Source: Paenibacillus sp. PL2-23
Lineage (GTDB): Bacteria; Bacillota; Bacilli; Paenibacillales; Paenibacillaceae
Assembly (NCBI RefSeq): GCF_040834005.1
Contig: NZ_CP162129.1
Location: forward strand, 1,159,501 to 1,223,500
DNA: 64,000 nt
Reading direction: 5' to 3'
Part shown: positions 33,889 to 42,517 of the stretch, piece by piece
Numbering within the stretch: the stretch's first letter is position 1
Layout of the letters: each line of letters opens with the position of its first letter
Made by a program: the position numbers and the translations under genes
The notes under the pieces: generated by a model
The model's input: the letters and a program-made list of their open reading frames with translations, nothing else
Database searches by the model: none
What the model was told of the DNA's origin: nothing

Positions 33889-35445
33889 CTACCACGGAAT
33901 AGAGAGCTTATGCCGTCTCTGGCTCCAAGTCAACGTCCCGGTGATGATGAGCGCAGCGATATACAGGACCAGGGAGCTGGCGATGGCGGCGATGACGCTC
34001 CAGTTCGGATGCCAAGTATGATTGTTGAGCAGATAATGATACATCCAGTGTCCGCCTATTCCCATCAGCATGGTGCAGATGCCTACCTTGATGAACGGTC
34101 GAATGCTGGAGTAGAAGCCAATGGAGCCTGCAATGGAGAAGAAATTAAGCGCCGTCTGAATCGCGATGCCGATACCGATGCCGTACGCTACGCCGCTTAT
34201 GCCGAGCTGGCTGCCTAAGATGAAGATCAATACGCACTTGCAGGCGGTGGCGATCACATAATTCCACAGCATCGCCCGCGCGCGGCCGAGGCCAAGCAGA
34301 ATCGCGTGCAGCGGCGCGTCGAAATAATGAAGGAAGAAGATAGGCGCCAATATTTGGAGCAGGATGCCCGCCTCCGGCGAAGCATAGATTAATGTCGTTA
34401 ACGGAGTGGCCCATTCGTACAGGATAAGAGTCGCCGGCGCTCCGATCACCAGCCCCAGGAGAATGGCTTGATTCATTCGCTCATGAATGAGCAGGCTGTT
34501 CTTGTTCGCTGCCGCTTCCCCAATCGCGGGAATAAGCGCGGTGGACAAGGAGTGCGTAATAAAGCTCGGCATGAACAGCAGAGGGAAGGTATACCCGGCA
34601 AGCAGGCCGAATTGCTGCGTTGCCGCTGCTGTGCCAATGCCGGCCAGCGCCAGGCTGGTTGTAATCATAAGCGGCTGGAAGGCGTTGTAGAGCGAATGGA
34701 TGACGCCATGCCCGGTCGTGGGCAGTCCAATCTGCAGCAGCTCCCCGAGCGTGCTTCTGCCTTGCCGCAGGTGGCTCGCCCATGTCTCGCCAGGGAGCTT
34801 CGCTTCGCCGTTCAGCTTGTAGCTCGCCATCAGGAACAGCAGGCTGATCGCTTCGCTCGCGACGGACGCCGCCATGGCTCCGGCAGCCGCGTAGGCGACG
34901 CCATAAGGCAGCAGGAGGTGGACTAGCGCGAGCACACAGGCGATCTGTACGGTATGCTCCAGCACATCGGAGGCGGCTATCGTCTTCATCCGCTGCATCC
35001 CGCGGAAATAGCCCTTCAATACGGCGGATATGGCAATAATGGGGGCGATGGGCGTAATCGCCAGCATGGCGTAATAAGCGCGCTGATCGCTTAACAGAAT
35101 GGAGGCGATCCACTCTGAGCCGATTAGCGACAAGGTTGTAAGCGCCACGCTCAGCACGCTGGTGACGGCGAGAGACACATGAAGAATTCGCCGCACCTTC
35201 TGGCGTTCGCCGCGAGCATGGGCCTCCGCGACCAGCTTGGAGATGGCGACAGGCAAGCCAAGCTCTGTAAGGGTAATAACGAGCGGGACGAGGGGATGCG
35301 CCATCATCAAGAGGCCGATCCCCTCCGCACCCAGCGCGCGGGCGATGTACATGCCGCTGATAAATCCTAGAATTCGGTTGATGAAGGCAGCAATAGACAA
35401 GACAAGCGTGCCTCTCATGAACGTTTGCCCTTGTTGTGGCATCAT
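33889..35445 (-). CDS. spoVB: SpoVB-like polysaccharide flippase (MOP superfamily)
   Basis: About 518 aa with fourteen membrane helices. MRGTLVLSIAAFINRILGFISGMYIARALGAEGIGLLMMAHPL at the start and LGLPVAISKLVAEA are typical of SpoVB, which is needed for spore cortex peptidoglycan, presumably by moving lipid-linked precursors. Starts at 35445/35442 lie five/eight bases after GGAGGA; upstream codons to 35487 cover an operator-like palindrome and are unlikely to be translated. Paralogues of this family are frequent, so the symbol is provisional. It converges on the ABC exporter operon with 8 bp between the ends. Confidence 0.8.
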   Translation of the reverse strand: MMPQQGQTFMRGTLVLSIAAFINRILGFISGMYIARALGAEGIGLLMMAHPLVPLVITLTELGLPVAISKLVAEAHARGERQKVRRILHVSLAVTSVLSVALTTLSLIGSEWIASILLSDQRAYYAMLAITPIAPIIAISAVLKGYFRGMQRMKTIAASDVLEHTVQIACVLALVHLLLPYGVAYAAAGAMAASVASEAISLLFLMASYKLNGEAKLPGETWASHLRQGRSTLGELLQIGLPTTGHGVIHSLYNAFQPLMITTSLALAGIGTAAATQQFGLLAGYTFPLLFMPSFITHSLSTALIPAIGEAAANKNSLLIHERMNQAILLGLVIGAPATLILYEWATPLTTLIYASPEAGILLQILAPIFFLHYFDAPLHAILLGLGRARAMLWNYVIATACKCVLIFILGSQLGISGVAYGIGIGIAIQTALNFFSIAGSIGFYSSIRPFIKVGICTMLMGIGGHWMYHYLLNNHTWHPNWSVIAAIASSLVLYIAALIITGTLTWSQRRHKLSIPW

Positions 35446-35463
35446 TCGTGTCCTCCTGTTTGT

Positions 35464-35483
35464 TGAATACTTAAGTGTATTCA
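35464..35483. promoter_or_regulatory. Palindromic operator candidate upstream of spoVB
   Basis: TGAATACTTAAGTGTATTCA: seven-base arms TGAATAC/GTATTCA with a six-base centre. It ends 18 bp before the spoVB start. The same GAATAC-N6-GTATTC pattern is found at 51801-51818 over the rocD -10 box. Confidence 0.5.
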
Positions 35484-35678
35484 GCAAACGCCAAACGATG
35501 CGAACAAGCCGGTGACTTCACAGGAATGACTTTTGTTCCCTATTTATTTCTTACACAGAATACGTTAATATGGACTTAACATTTGTCCTGTGCGCTGCCG
35601 TCGCTCGTCGACGGTTTTTCTTATGGGATGGGATGATTAATAGAGTGAAGCTTGTTTAAGCAAGGAGTGAATCCGAAG

Positions 35679-37568
35679 ATGAATATAATAATGAATGCAT
35701 ATCGCAAATCGCCGTTCTGGGCGACTTTTATTCTCCTCATGGTAAAGATGGCCTTATTCCGTCAATTTACATTCGAAACGGTGCAAATCAGCAGGCTGCT
35801 GAGCGACGCCGCAGCTGTGCTGGTCGTGCTCTGCGTGCTGGAGCTGATCACATCCTCGCGCTGGAAGACAGCCGTGATGACTGCAGGCAATGCGATTGTA
35901 TCGCTTATCCTGTTCGCTTGCTGCGTATACTTCTCGTTTTTTGGCAGCATTCCATCCTATACGGCGCTCCATGGCCTGGATCAGGTGGGGCAAGTGAAGG
36001 AAAGCGTGGAGTCGGCGATTCATGTCAAATTCTATGCGCTGTTCGCGGATTTCGTGGTATTGCTCGGCTTGTATTTGGCTACAATGGTGGCGTCGCGTAA
36101 TAATACGGACAAGCCGAAGAGCCAGCCAGCCGCCAAGCCGCTTTATGTTGGCATCGCGCTTGCGGTGTCGCTGGCCGCGTCGTTCCTGTACATCCGTGCG
36201 GATCTGGATATACCGAATGAGCTCGTGAAGGCGGAGCGCCTTGGTGTGCTGAATTATCAGGTCGCGATCGCCATTAACGAGAGACAAGAGAACAGCGCCA
36301 TCAAGCATGGCTCTGCCGATGACACCAGGGAAACGCTTGAGGAGCTGGAGGAAGGCTTTATTGGAGAGGATGGCGTTGTGGAAGCCGGCACTCCGAATTT
36401 CTTTGGCGTGGCGGAAGGCCGGAATGTCATTGTCATCCAGCTGGAGTCGTTCCAAAACCTGATGCTTGGACTTGAGGTGGACGGCCAGGAGGTGACGCCG
36501 GTGCTCAACGATCTTATTGAACAGGGAAGCTTCTACTTCCCGAAGGTGTTCCAGCAGATCGGCCAAGGCAACACCTCCGATGCCGAATTCATCAGCAATA
36601 CGGGCATCTATCCAACGGGCACGATCGCCATGTCCAAGGGGTACGGCGACCGCGAAATTCCATCGCTGCCGCGCCTGCTGGGAGAGCAAGGCTATGTGTC
36701 GAACACCTTCCATGTGAATGATGTGACGTTCTGGGACCGCAACATCCTTTATCCTGCCCTTGGTTTTACAAAATATTACGACAAGCCTGCGTTCGTCGAT
36801 GACGAATTTAATGGCTTTGGTGCCTCGGACGGGGAGATGTACCGTGTGGGCCTGGAGAAGCTGACGGAGCTTCATCAGGAAGGCAAGCCGTTCTACGCGC
36901 AGTTTGTGACGACCTCCAGCCATCATCCCTTCTGGGTGAAGAAGGAGTTCTTGAACATCAACGTTCCGCAGCGCTTGAGCGGCACGCAGCTCGGCCACTA
37001 TGTGGCGGCTACCAACTATACCGACAAAGCGCTGGGAGATTTCATTGACAATCTGAAGGCGAACGGCATGTGGGACAATACGATCCTCGTTGTATATGGC
37101 GATCATATGGGCTTGCAGCAGAAGGAGAACGATCCAGCCTGGGTCGAGGAGGTTCTCGGCGTTCCGTATCATGAAACGATCAGCCGCTTCAACATTCCGT
37201 TCCTCGTGCACGTGCCGGGTGTGGAAGGGAAAACGATGAAGGGCGTCGGCGGCCAGGTCGATATGATGCCGACTGTGGCGAATTTGATGGGCATCTCGCT
37301 GGAGCAGGAGGGCTATACGGTCTTCGGCAGAGATCTGCTTAACACTAAGAAAAACGTGATTGGCATGCGCTATTACATGCCGACGGGCTCGTTCTTCAAC
37401 AACGATGTGATGTTTGTGCCGGGCAAGGGCTTCGAGGACGGCACGGCGTATGATCTGGACACGTTCGAGCAGGTAGAGGACTTCAGCATGTACCGCGAGG
37501 ATTACGACTATATTCTGGAGCTGATGAAGCTCTCGGATAATTATATGAAGCTATTGCCGAAGCGTTAA
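35679..37568 (+). CDS. Lipoteichoic acid synthase family protein (LtaS/YfnI-like)
   Basis: About 629 aa from the ATG at 35679 (AAGGAG 11 bases upstream). Five membrane helices in the first 190 residues are followed by an extracellular sulfatase-fold domain. Metal and nucleophile residues: Glu in QLESFQ, Thr299 in GQGNTSDAEF, and Asp/His in VYGDHMGL. It polymerises glycerol phosphate from phosphatidylglycerol, or primes that chain. The start of the catalytic region ESFQNLMLGLEVDGQEVTPVLN is near-consensus. Probably cotranscribed with the next gene (16 bp apart). Confidence 0.92.
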   Translation: MNIIMNAYRKSPFWATFILLMVKMALFRQFTFETVQISRLLSDAAAVLVVLCVLELITSSRWKTAVMTAGNAIVSLILFACCVYFSFFGSIPSYTALHGLDQVGQVKESVESAIHVKFYALFADFVVLLGLYLATMVASRNNTDKPKSQPAAKPLYVGIALAVSLAASFLYIRADLDIPNELVKAERLGVLNYQVAIAINERQENSAIKHGSADDTRETLEELEEGFIGEDGVVEAGTPNFFGVAEGRNVIVIQLESFQNLMLGLEVDGQEVTPVLNDLIEQGSFYFPKVFQQIGQGNTSDAEFISNTGIYPTGTIAMSKGYGDREIPSLPRLLGEQGYVSNTFHVNDVTFWDRNILYPALGFTKYYDKPAFVDDEFNGFGASDGEMYRVGLEKLTELHQEGKPFYAQFVTTSSHHPFWVKKEFLNINVPQRLSGTQLGHYVAATNYTDKALGDFIDNLKANGMWDNTILVVYGDHMGLQQKENDPAWVEEVLGVPYHETISRFNIPFLVHVPGVEGKTMKGVGGQVDMMPTVANLMGISLEQEGYTVFGRDLLNTKKNVIGMRYYMPTGSFFNNDVMFVPGKGFEDGTAYDLDTFEQVEDFSMYREDYDYILELMKLSDNYMKLLPKR

Positions 37569-37584
37569 GCGGAGGGAAACGACA

Positions 37585-38985
37585 ATGACAACCCATGAAT
37601 CGGTTCATCGTATGCTGGAGGAGCACAGGGCCTTCTTCCGGAATGGGCGTACGGCGGAGGCGGCGTTCCGAATCCAGCAGCTGACCAAGCTAAAGCAAGC
37701 GATTGTAAGCTATGAGAGAGAGCTGCTGGATGCCCTGTATCAGGATTTGCGCAAGAACGAGGCGGAGGCTTACGGCTCAGAGATCGGCATCGTCCTCAGC
37801 AGTATCACGCATATGACGAAGAAGCTGAGGGGCTGGATGAAGCCGCGCAGAATAAGAACGCCGCTGCAGCTGTTCGGAACGAGCAGCAGGGTGATGATGG
37901 AGCCTTACGGGACTGTGCTGATTATCGGTCCCTTCAACTATCCTGTCCAGCTGGTGCTGGAGCCGCTGGTTGGCGCGATCGCGGCAGGCAATTGCGCGAT
38001 CGTCAAGCCATCGGAGAGCACGCCCCGCGTGTCGGCGGTGCTGGCAAGGCTTGTTGCGGATACGTTCGATCCCGGTTATATTCGGGTCGTGGAAGGGGAG
38101 AAGGAGATTACCTCCGCTCTCATACACGCCCCATTCGATTATATCTTTTTTACAGGGAGTACTGCCGTAGGGAAGCTCGTGATGGAGGCCGCTGCGCAGA
38201 ACCTGGTGCCGGTGACGCTGGAGCTTGGGGGCAAAAGTCCCGTTATCGTGGATCGTACGGCCAATGTGGCGCTCGCCGCTAAACGGATTGCGTGGGGTAA
38301 GCTGATGAATGCGGGGCAAACCTGCATAGCGCCGGATTATGTGCTTGTCGAGAAGTCCGTGAAGGAGGCGCTTCTGAAGGAGCTGCGGGAGACCATCCGG
38401 ACCTTCTACGGCGACAATCCGCAGGAAAGCGGCGACTATGGCCGAATGGTCAACGCGAGGCAATACGACAGGCTGGCAGCTATTCTGGATGCGGATCGGG
38501 ATATGATCGTATCCGGAGGACGAACAAGCCGTGGGGATCTGTATATGGAGCCAACGCTGCTGGATCTGGGTGACGCGTCGGGGAAAGCGGCGGACGCGGC
38601 TTCGATGGCTGATGAGCTGTTCGGTCCGATCTTGCCGGTCATAAGCTATACACATCTGGATGAGGCGCTGGACTGGGTGCGCAATCGAAGCAAGCCGCTG
38701 GCGCTATACGTATTCTCGGAGGACCGCGCCGTCCAGGATCGTGTGCTCGGCTCGCTGTCCTTCGGGGGCGGATGCGTGAACGATACGATCTCGCATATCA
38801 TTAATCCCAGCCTGCCATTCGGAGGTGTCGGCGCGTCCGGCATGGGAGCCTATCACGGCAAGCATAGCTTCGAGCTGTTCTCCCATCGGAAGAGTGTATT
38901 GAAGCGCAGCACGCGTTTCGAGACGGGCATTCTGTTCCCGCCGTATGGCGATAAGCTGAAGTGGATACGCAAGGTGCTTAAGTGA
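37585..38985 (+). CDS. Aldehyde dehydrogenase (class-3/fatty aldehyde type)
   Basis: 466 aa, short ALDH form similar to B. subtilis YwdH/AldX. NAD(P) region FTGSTAVGK; catalytic Glu213 in TLELGGKSP and Cys247 in NAGQTCIAPDY, where the APDY ending marks the class-3 group. The C-terminal basic/hydrophobic tail (LFPPYGDKLKWIRKVLK) is typical of enzymes that touch membranes. It oxidises medium or long aldehydes to acids. It follows ltaS closely; a metabolic link to it is not obvious. Confidence 0.92.
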   Translation: MTTHESVHRMLEEHRAFFRNGRTAEAAFRIQQLTKLKQAIVSYERELLDALYQDLRKNEAEAYGSEIGIVLSSITHMTKKLRGWMKPRRIRTPLQLFGTSSRVMMEPYGTVLIIGPFNYPVQLVLEPLVGAIAAGNCAIVKPSESTPRVSAVLARLVADTFDPGYIRVVEGEKEITSALIHAPFDYIFFTGSTAVGKLVMEAAAQNLVPVTLELGGKSPVIVDRTANVALAAKRIAWGKLMNAGQTCIAPDYVLVEKSVKEALLKELRETIRTFYGDNPQESGDYGRMVNARQYDRLAAILDADRDMIVSGGRTSRGDLYMEPTLLDLGDASGKAADAASMADELFGPILPVISYTHLDEALDWVRNRSKPLALYVFSEDRAVQDRVLGSLSFGGGCVNDTISHIINPSLPFGGVGASGMGAYHGKHSFELFSHRKSVLKRSTRFETGILFPPYGDKLKWIRKVLK

Positions 38986-39014
38986 TAGACGAGATATACG
39001 CGCCAAAAGATAAA

Positions 39015-39055
39015 GGTACAGGCTCTTCCATGAGAGGGGAGAGCCTGTACCTTTT
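39015..39055. terminator. Terminator between the ALDH gene and the convergent Dabb gene
   Basis: GGTACAGGCTCT/AGAGCCTGTACC stem with TTTT on the plus strand side; the minus side is followed by TTTATCTTTT, so it can act both ways. Confidence 0.85.
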
Positions 39056-39069
39056 GCGTATGCATGCAG

Positions 39070-39363
39070 CTACACCAACATATTGGCGGCGATGCTGTCT
39101 TCCCGGCCGTATTCGCGGATAAGCGCGGCGACGGCTTGATGCTCCGGATTGGGGCCGTAAGCCTCCAATGCAGCTTGGTCCTCGAAACGGACGCGAAGCA
39201 CGAGCTGATAGCCCTTGTTGTTGTCCGAGAAATTAATGCCGGCGTTAATCTCAATGACACCGGACAAATGCTGCTTCAGCGCCTTGAACCGATCCACGAT
39301 TTCTTGCAGCTGCTCCTCTGTTGTGTGCTCCCCGAATTTAACGAGAATGATACGATCAATCAT
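39070..39363 (-). CDS. Dabb (stress-responsive alpha/beta barrel) protein
   Basis: 97 aa with the ferredoxin-like Dabb pattern: MIDRIILVKFGEHTTEEQLQEIVDRFKAL, then INFSDNNKGYQLVLRVRFEDQAALEAYGPNPEHQAV. These small dimers are found as stress proteins and as cyclases; the role here is unknown. It follows the GGDEF gene by 3 bp, so the two share a transcript. Confidence 0.85.
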   Translation of the reverse strand: MIDRIILVKFGEHTTEEQLQEIVDRFKALKQHLSGVIEINAGINFSDNNKGYQLVLRVRFEDQAALEAYGPNPEHQAVAALIREYGREDSIAANMLV

Positions 39364-39366
39364 GTG

Positions 39367-40545
39367 TTAATCCCTCTCTCTGTTCTTATCGTTGGCCTTG
39401 GCTTGTTTTTTGGCCCGGTACATCTCATTATCCGCTATTTTGACCAGCTGATCCAGTGTGCTGCCATCCTCAGGCGTTACGGCGATGCCGATACTTCCCG
39501 TCACGTGAAGCGTATGCCCCCCTATGAAGTAAGGCTGGGCGATGGCCTCCTGCAGCTTCCGCATCAACGCCTTCGCCTCCGACCTGCTCCGGATGCCCGC
39601 TTGCAGAATAGTAAATTCGTCGCCGCCCCACCGAGCCACCACGTCCTGATGCCCCACGACCGTCTTCAGCCTGCTCGCCGTTTCCATCAGAAGCAGATCG
39701 CCGACATCATGCCCATAGGTGTCGTTCACTCCCTTGAACCCGTCCAGGTCCATCAGCATCAAGCCAAGCTGCTGCCCGGAATCAAGCTGCTCCAGCAGCT
39801 CGATAGTGCGCTGCTTGAACAGCCTACGGTTGGGGAGATCGGTTAAGCTGTCGTGGAGCGCTTGGTGCCGAATGGTCTCCTCCGCCTCCATGCGCTCTGT
39901 GATGTCACGCCCCACACCGATCGTTTGCACAATTTGTCCAGCTTCGTCACGGATATATTCAATTGCCGTCTCATACCAGCGGTAATAGCCTTCTTTGTGC
40001 CGCACCTGACCGGTGAACCGCATCGTATTCTGATCAATGAACAAGGCGCTCCGGTGCTCCTGCAGCTTCTTGTTCGTGTCCGGGTGATTGAAGAGGAGCG
40101 CAGGCTGTCCGATGACTTCATGCTGCTCGTAGCCCAGCAGAGGCTTCACCGAGGGGGAAATATAGGTGAATAATCCCTCAGCCGATATAGACGAAATAAT
40201 GTTCTCGGATTTCTCCGATATAAACGCGAACATCTCCAGCACGTTGGAAATCTCTTTGCTGGGATTGCGCTGCTCGGTGAGATCCTCCAGCCGAACGAGA
40301 CTTCCCGAGGGCTGTTCCCCTGCTCCAAGCGGAATGGTGGTCAGACGTACAGGGCGACGTGAGCTGTTAAGCAGCTTGTCCAGCGTCGTGTGCGCCAGCT
40401 CCTCCTGCGCCAGACCGAACATGGACAGGAGTTTGTCGTTTCCATATAACAAATAACCGCAAGCATTTACGACGCCTATTCCGTCCGGATGGCTGCCGAA
40501 TAGCTGCGGCAAGGACTGCTCGAGCAAATGGTTGTCATGCTTCAT
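39367..40545 (-). CDS. PAS-PAS diguanylate cyclase (GGDEF)
   Basis: About 392 aa from the ATG at 40545, eight bases after AAGGTGG; a GTG at 40557 lies in the ribosome site. Two PAS domains (about 15-85 and 105-215, the second with FTYISPSVKPLLGYE and a PAC segment YRWYETAIEYIRDEAGQIVQTIGVGRDITER) precede a GGDEF domain with intact GGDEF at 307-311. It makes cyclic di-GMP from GTP in response to a PAS-sensed signal. No membrane helix and no EAL domain. It is transcribed divergently from the sensor kinase. Confidence 0.9.
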   Translation of the reverse strand: MKHDNHLLEQSLPQLFGSHPDGIGVVNACGYLLYGNDKLLSMFGLAQEELAHTTLDKLLNSSRRPVRLTTIPLGAGEQPSGSLVRLEDLTEQRNPSKEISNVLEMFAFISEKSENIISSISAEGLFTYISPSVKPLLGYEQHEVIGQPALLFNHPDTNKKLQEHRSALFIDQNTMRFTGQVRHKEGYYRWYETAIEYIRDEAGQIVQTIGVGRDITERMEAEETIRHQALHDSLTDLPNRRLFKQRTIELLEQLDSGQQLGLMLMDLDGFKGVNDTYGHDVGDLLLMETASRLKTVVGHQDVVARWGGDEFTILQAGIRSRSEAKALMRKLQEAIAQPYFIGGHTLHVTGSIGIAVTPEDGSTLDQLVKIADNEMYRAKKQAKANDKNRERD

Positions 40546-40660
40546 ATAGGAGTCCACCTTTTACACCGCGGTTAGTCCCATTATATCCTCTATCGGGATG
40601 AATCTAAAGCATTGTTTTTAGGAAAAAAGACCCGCACTTGTCGACAAATAGCTTCAAAAA

Positions 40661-40714
40661 GTGCAGAAATATTGCCATACTAACATATGGCTATCTGTGC
40701 GAGAGCTTTAAAAT
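40661..40714 (+). promoter_or_regulatory. Putative AraC-type regulator site and -10 box upstream of the sensor kinase
   Basis: GTGCAGAAATATTGCCATA (40661-40679) matches 16 of 19 positions of the site at 44156. A TAAAAT -10 box starts at 40709, 48 bp from the motif start; no consensus -35 is present. The identical spacing at both promoters argues for activator binding. Confidence 0.6.
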
Positions 40715-40750
40715 AGATATGCTTAACGCCACGGCGGGGAGAGGTGCGAT

Positions 40751-42517
40751 ATGCCCAGATCCAATTTGTTCAAAAAAATGATGGCACTCATTATCGTGAT
40801 GCTGATTCCTATTATGGGTCTGTATGTGTATTCCAACCAGACCAGCACGGATGTGCTGCGCGAGGAGCTTCATGAATCCAGCCGCAATCAGCTGCAGTTT
40901 TTCCAGCATCAGGTAGATACAATGATTCAGTCCATCAGCCTGTGGCCCAATCTGCTGCTCCATGATCCCGATATATCCAATCTAAAGGATATGAATGCGA
41001 CTGGGGGAGCCTATCTGGACCTGGATACGATGACGCTGGTAAAGCGGATTCAGCAGAAGATCAGCATTCAGGAAAATTCGCTGAACTGGGAAAGCTCTCT
41101 AATGATCTATTCGCCGTCCCTGCAGCGCGTCATTACGGCAAGCGATGTATCGAGCTATGACCATGCGGAGCTGAAGAGCAGGCTTAAGCAGGGGTGGCAG
41201 GTGAAGCCGCTGGAATCGGCGGGAGGGGCGGCCGATTATGTATTTTCGCTAATAACCGTATCGCCTTATTCCTCCTTCCATCGGCCGGAGAACGCCAACC
41301 TCATTATCGAGGTGCAGTTCAAGAGCGCGAACATCCAGCGTATGCTGGATACGTTCAAGGGTGATGGACAGCGGAATCCGTTCTATTACAAGGCTGATGC
41401 TGGCATTATTTTCAACAGAGCATCCGACCAGCCGTTTGCCGAGGAGCTTGTAGCGCATCTGGATGATGAGAGCCTTGTGCCGGGGGGACATAAGGTCGTC
41501 GAGCTCAACGGACAATCCTATCTTGTGAACGATGAGGTGTCCAGCACAACAGGCTGGACGCTTGTCGATTATTTGCCGCTGTCAGAGGTGATGTCGCCGA
41601 TCGAGAAGTCGAACCGGCTGTTCTATACATCGGTTGTTGGGCTGCTCCTTATGGGCTTGATTGTGGTGTACATGCTCTATGCTCAAGTGCAGGTGCCCAT
41701 GCGCCAACTGGTCACCAGCTTCCAGAAGCTGAAGAATGAAGATTATTCCGTCAGGCTTCAGCCCAAAGGAAACAGCGAATTCAGCTTTCTGTTCACGCGC
41801 TTCAACTCCATGGTGGCGCAGATTCAGGATTTATTCGGACGTGTTTATTTGGAGAAGATACATGTGCGAGAGGCTAAGCTGAAGCAGCTTCAGTCGCAGA
41901 TTAATCCGCATTTTTTCTACAACTGCTTCTCCTTTATATCCAGTATGGCCAAGCTCAAAAATTATGAGGCGATTATTGCCATGTCGCAAAATTTGTCTCA
42001 TTACTACAGGTACACGACGAGGCAGGAGAGGGAATTCGTTGCGTTGTCGGAGGAAATGGATTTGATCGTCCATTATTTGGATATCCAGCAGATGCGCATG
42101 AAACGGCTCAGCTTCGAGATGCATCTGCCGCCATGGCTGAAGCATAAGCAGGTGCCGCCGCTTGTGATACAGCCGCTTGTCGAGAATGCGGTGCTGCACG
42201 GCATAGAGCCGAGCTTGGAGGCAGGGCGCGTGATCGTGCGAGCGGAGGAGGAGGACGGCGTGATGACCGTCACGGTCGATGACGACGGAGCGGGCATGAC
42301 GGAGCAAGAGCTTGCGGCGCTGACGAAGAAGCTGTCGCTGCCGATGGATGAAGAGATGAGCTGCGGGCTGTGGAATGTGCATCAGCGGCTTCATCTGCGA
42401 TATGGAGAAGGCGCGGGATTGACGCTTGCCAGGTCTCCGCTGGGAGGCCTGAGGGCGACACTTACGTGGCTGGATTCGGACCATGCCAAGAAACGGGAGC
42501 AGGAGGAGCTAACATGA
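40751..42517 (+). CDS. Sensor histidine kinase, YesM type
   Basis: 588 aa. There are membrane helices at about 10-28 and 297-317 with a 270-residue extracellular sensor between, then a HAMP region. The kinase has the His_kinase-type core LQSQINPHFFYN with phosphoacceptor His387, and an ATPase domain with VENAVLHG and DDDGAGM. Such kinases sit beside Lpl-type oligosaccharide transporters and respond to a sugar or its binding protein. It overlaps the response regulator by 4 bp. The likely autoregulatory site is at 40661. Confidence 0.92.
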   Translation: MPRSNLFKKMMALIIVMLIPIMGLYVYSNQTSTDVLREELHESSRNQLQFFQHQVDTMIQSISLWPNLLLHDPDISNLKDMNATGGAYLDLDTMTLVKRIQQKISIQENSLNWESSLMIYSPSLQRVITASDVSSYDHAELKSRLKQGWQVKPLESAGGAADYVFSLITVSPYSSFHRPENANLIIEVQFKSANIQRMLDTFKGDGQRNPFYYKADAGIIFNRASDQPFAEELVAHLDDESLVPGGHKVVELNGQSYLVNDEVSSTTGWTLVDYLPLSEVMSPIEKSNRLFYTSVVGLLLMGLIVVYMLYAQVQVPMRQLVTSFQKLKNEDYSVRLQPKGNSEFSFLFTRFNSMVAQIQDLFGRVYLEKIHVREAKLKQLQSQINPHFFYNCFSFISSMAKLKNYEAIIAMSQNLSHYYRYTTRQEREFVALSEEMDLIVHYLDIQQMRMKRLSFEMHLPPWLKHKQVPPLVIQPLVENAVLHGIEPSLEAGRVIVRAEEEDGVMTVTVDDDGAGMTEQELAALTKKLSLPMDEEMSCGLWNVHQRLHLRYGEGAGLTLARSPLGGLRATLTWLDSDHAKKREQEELT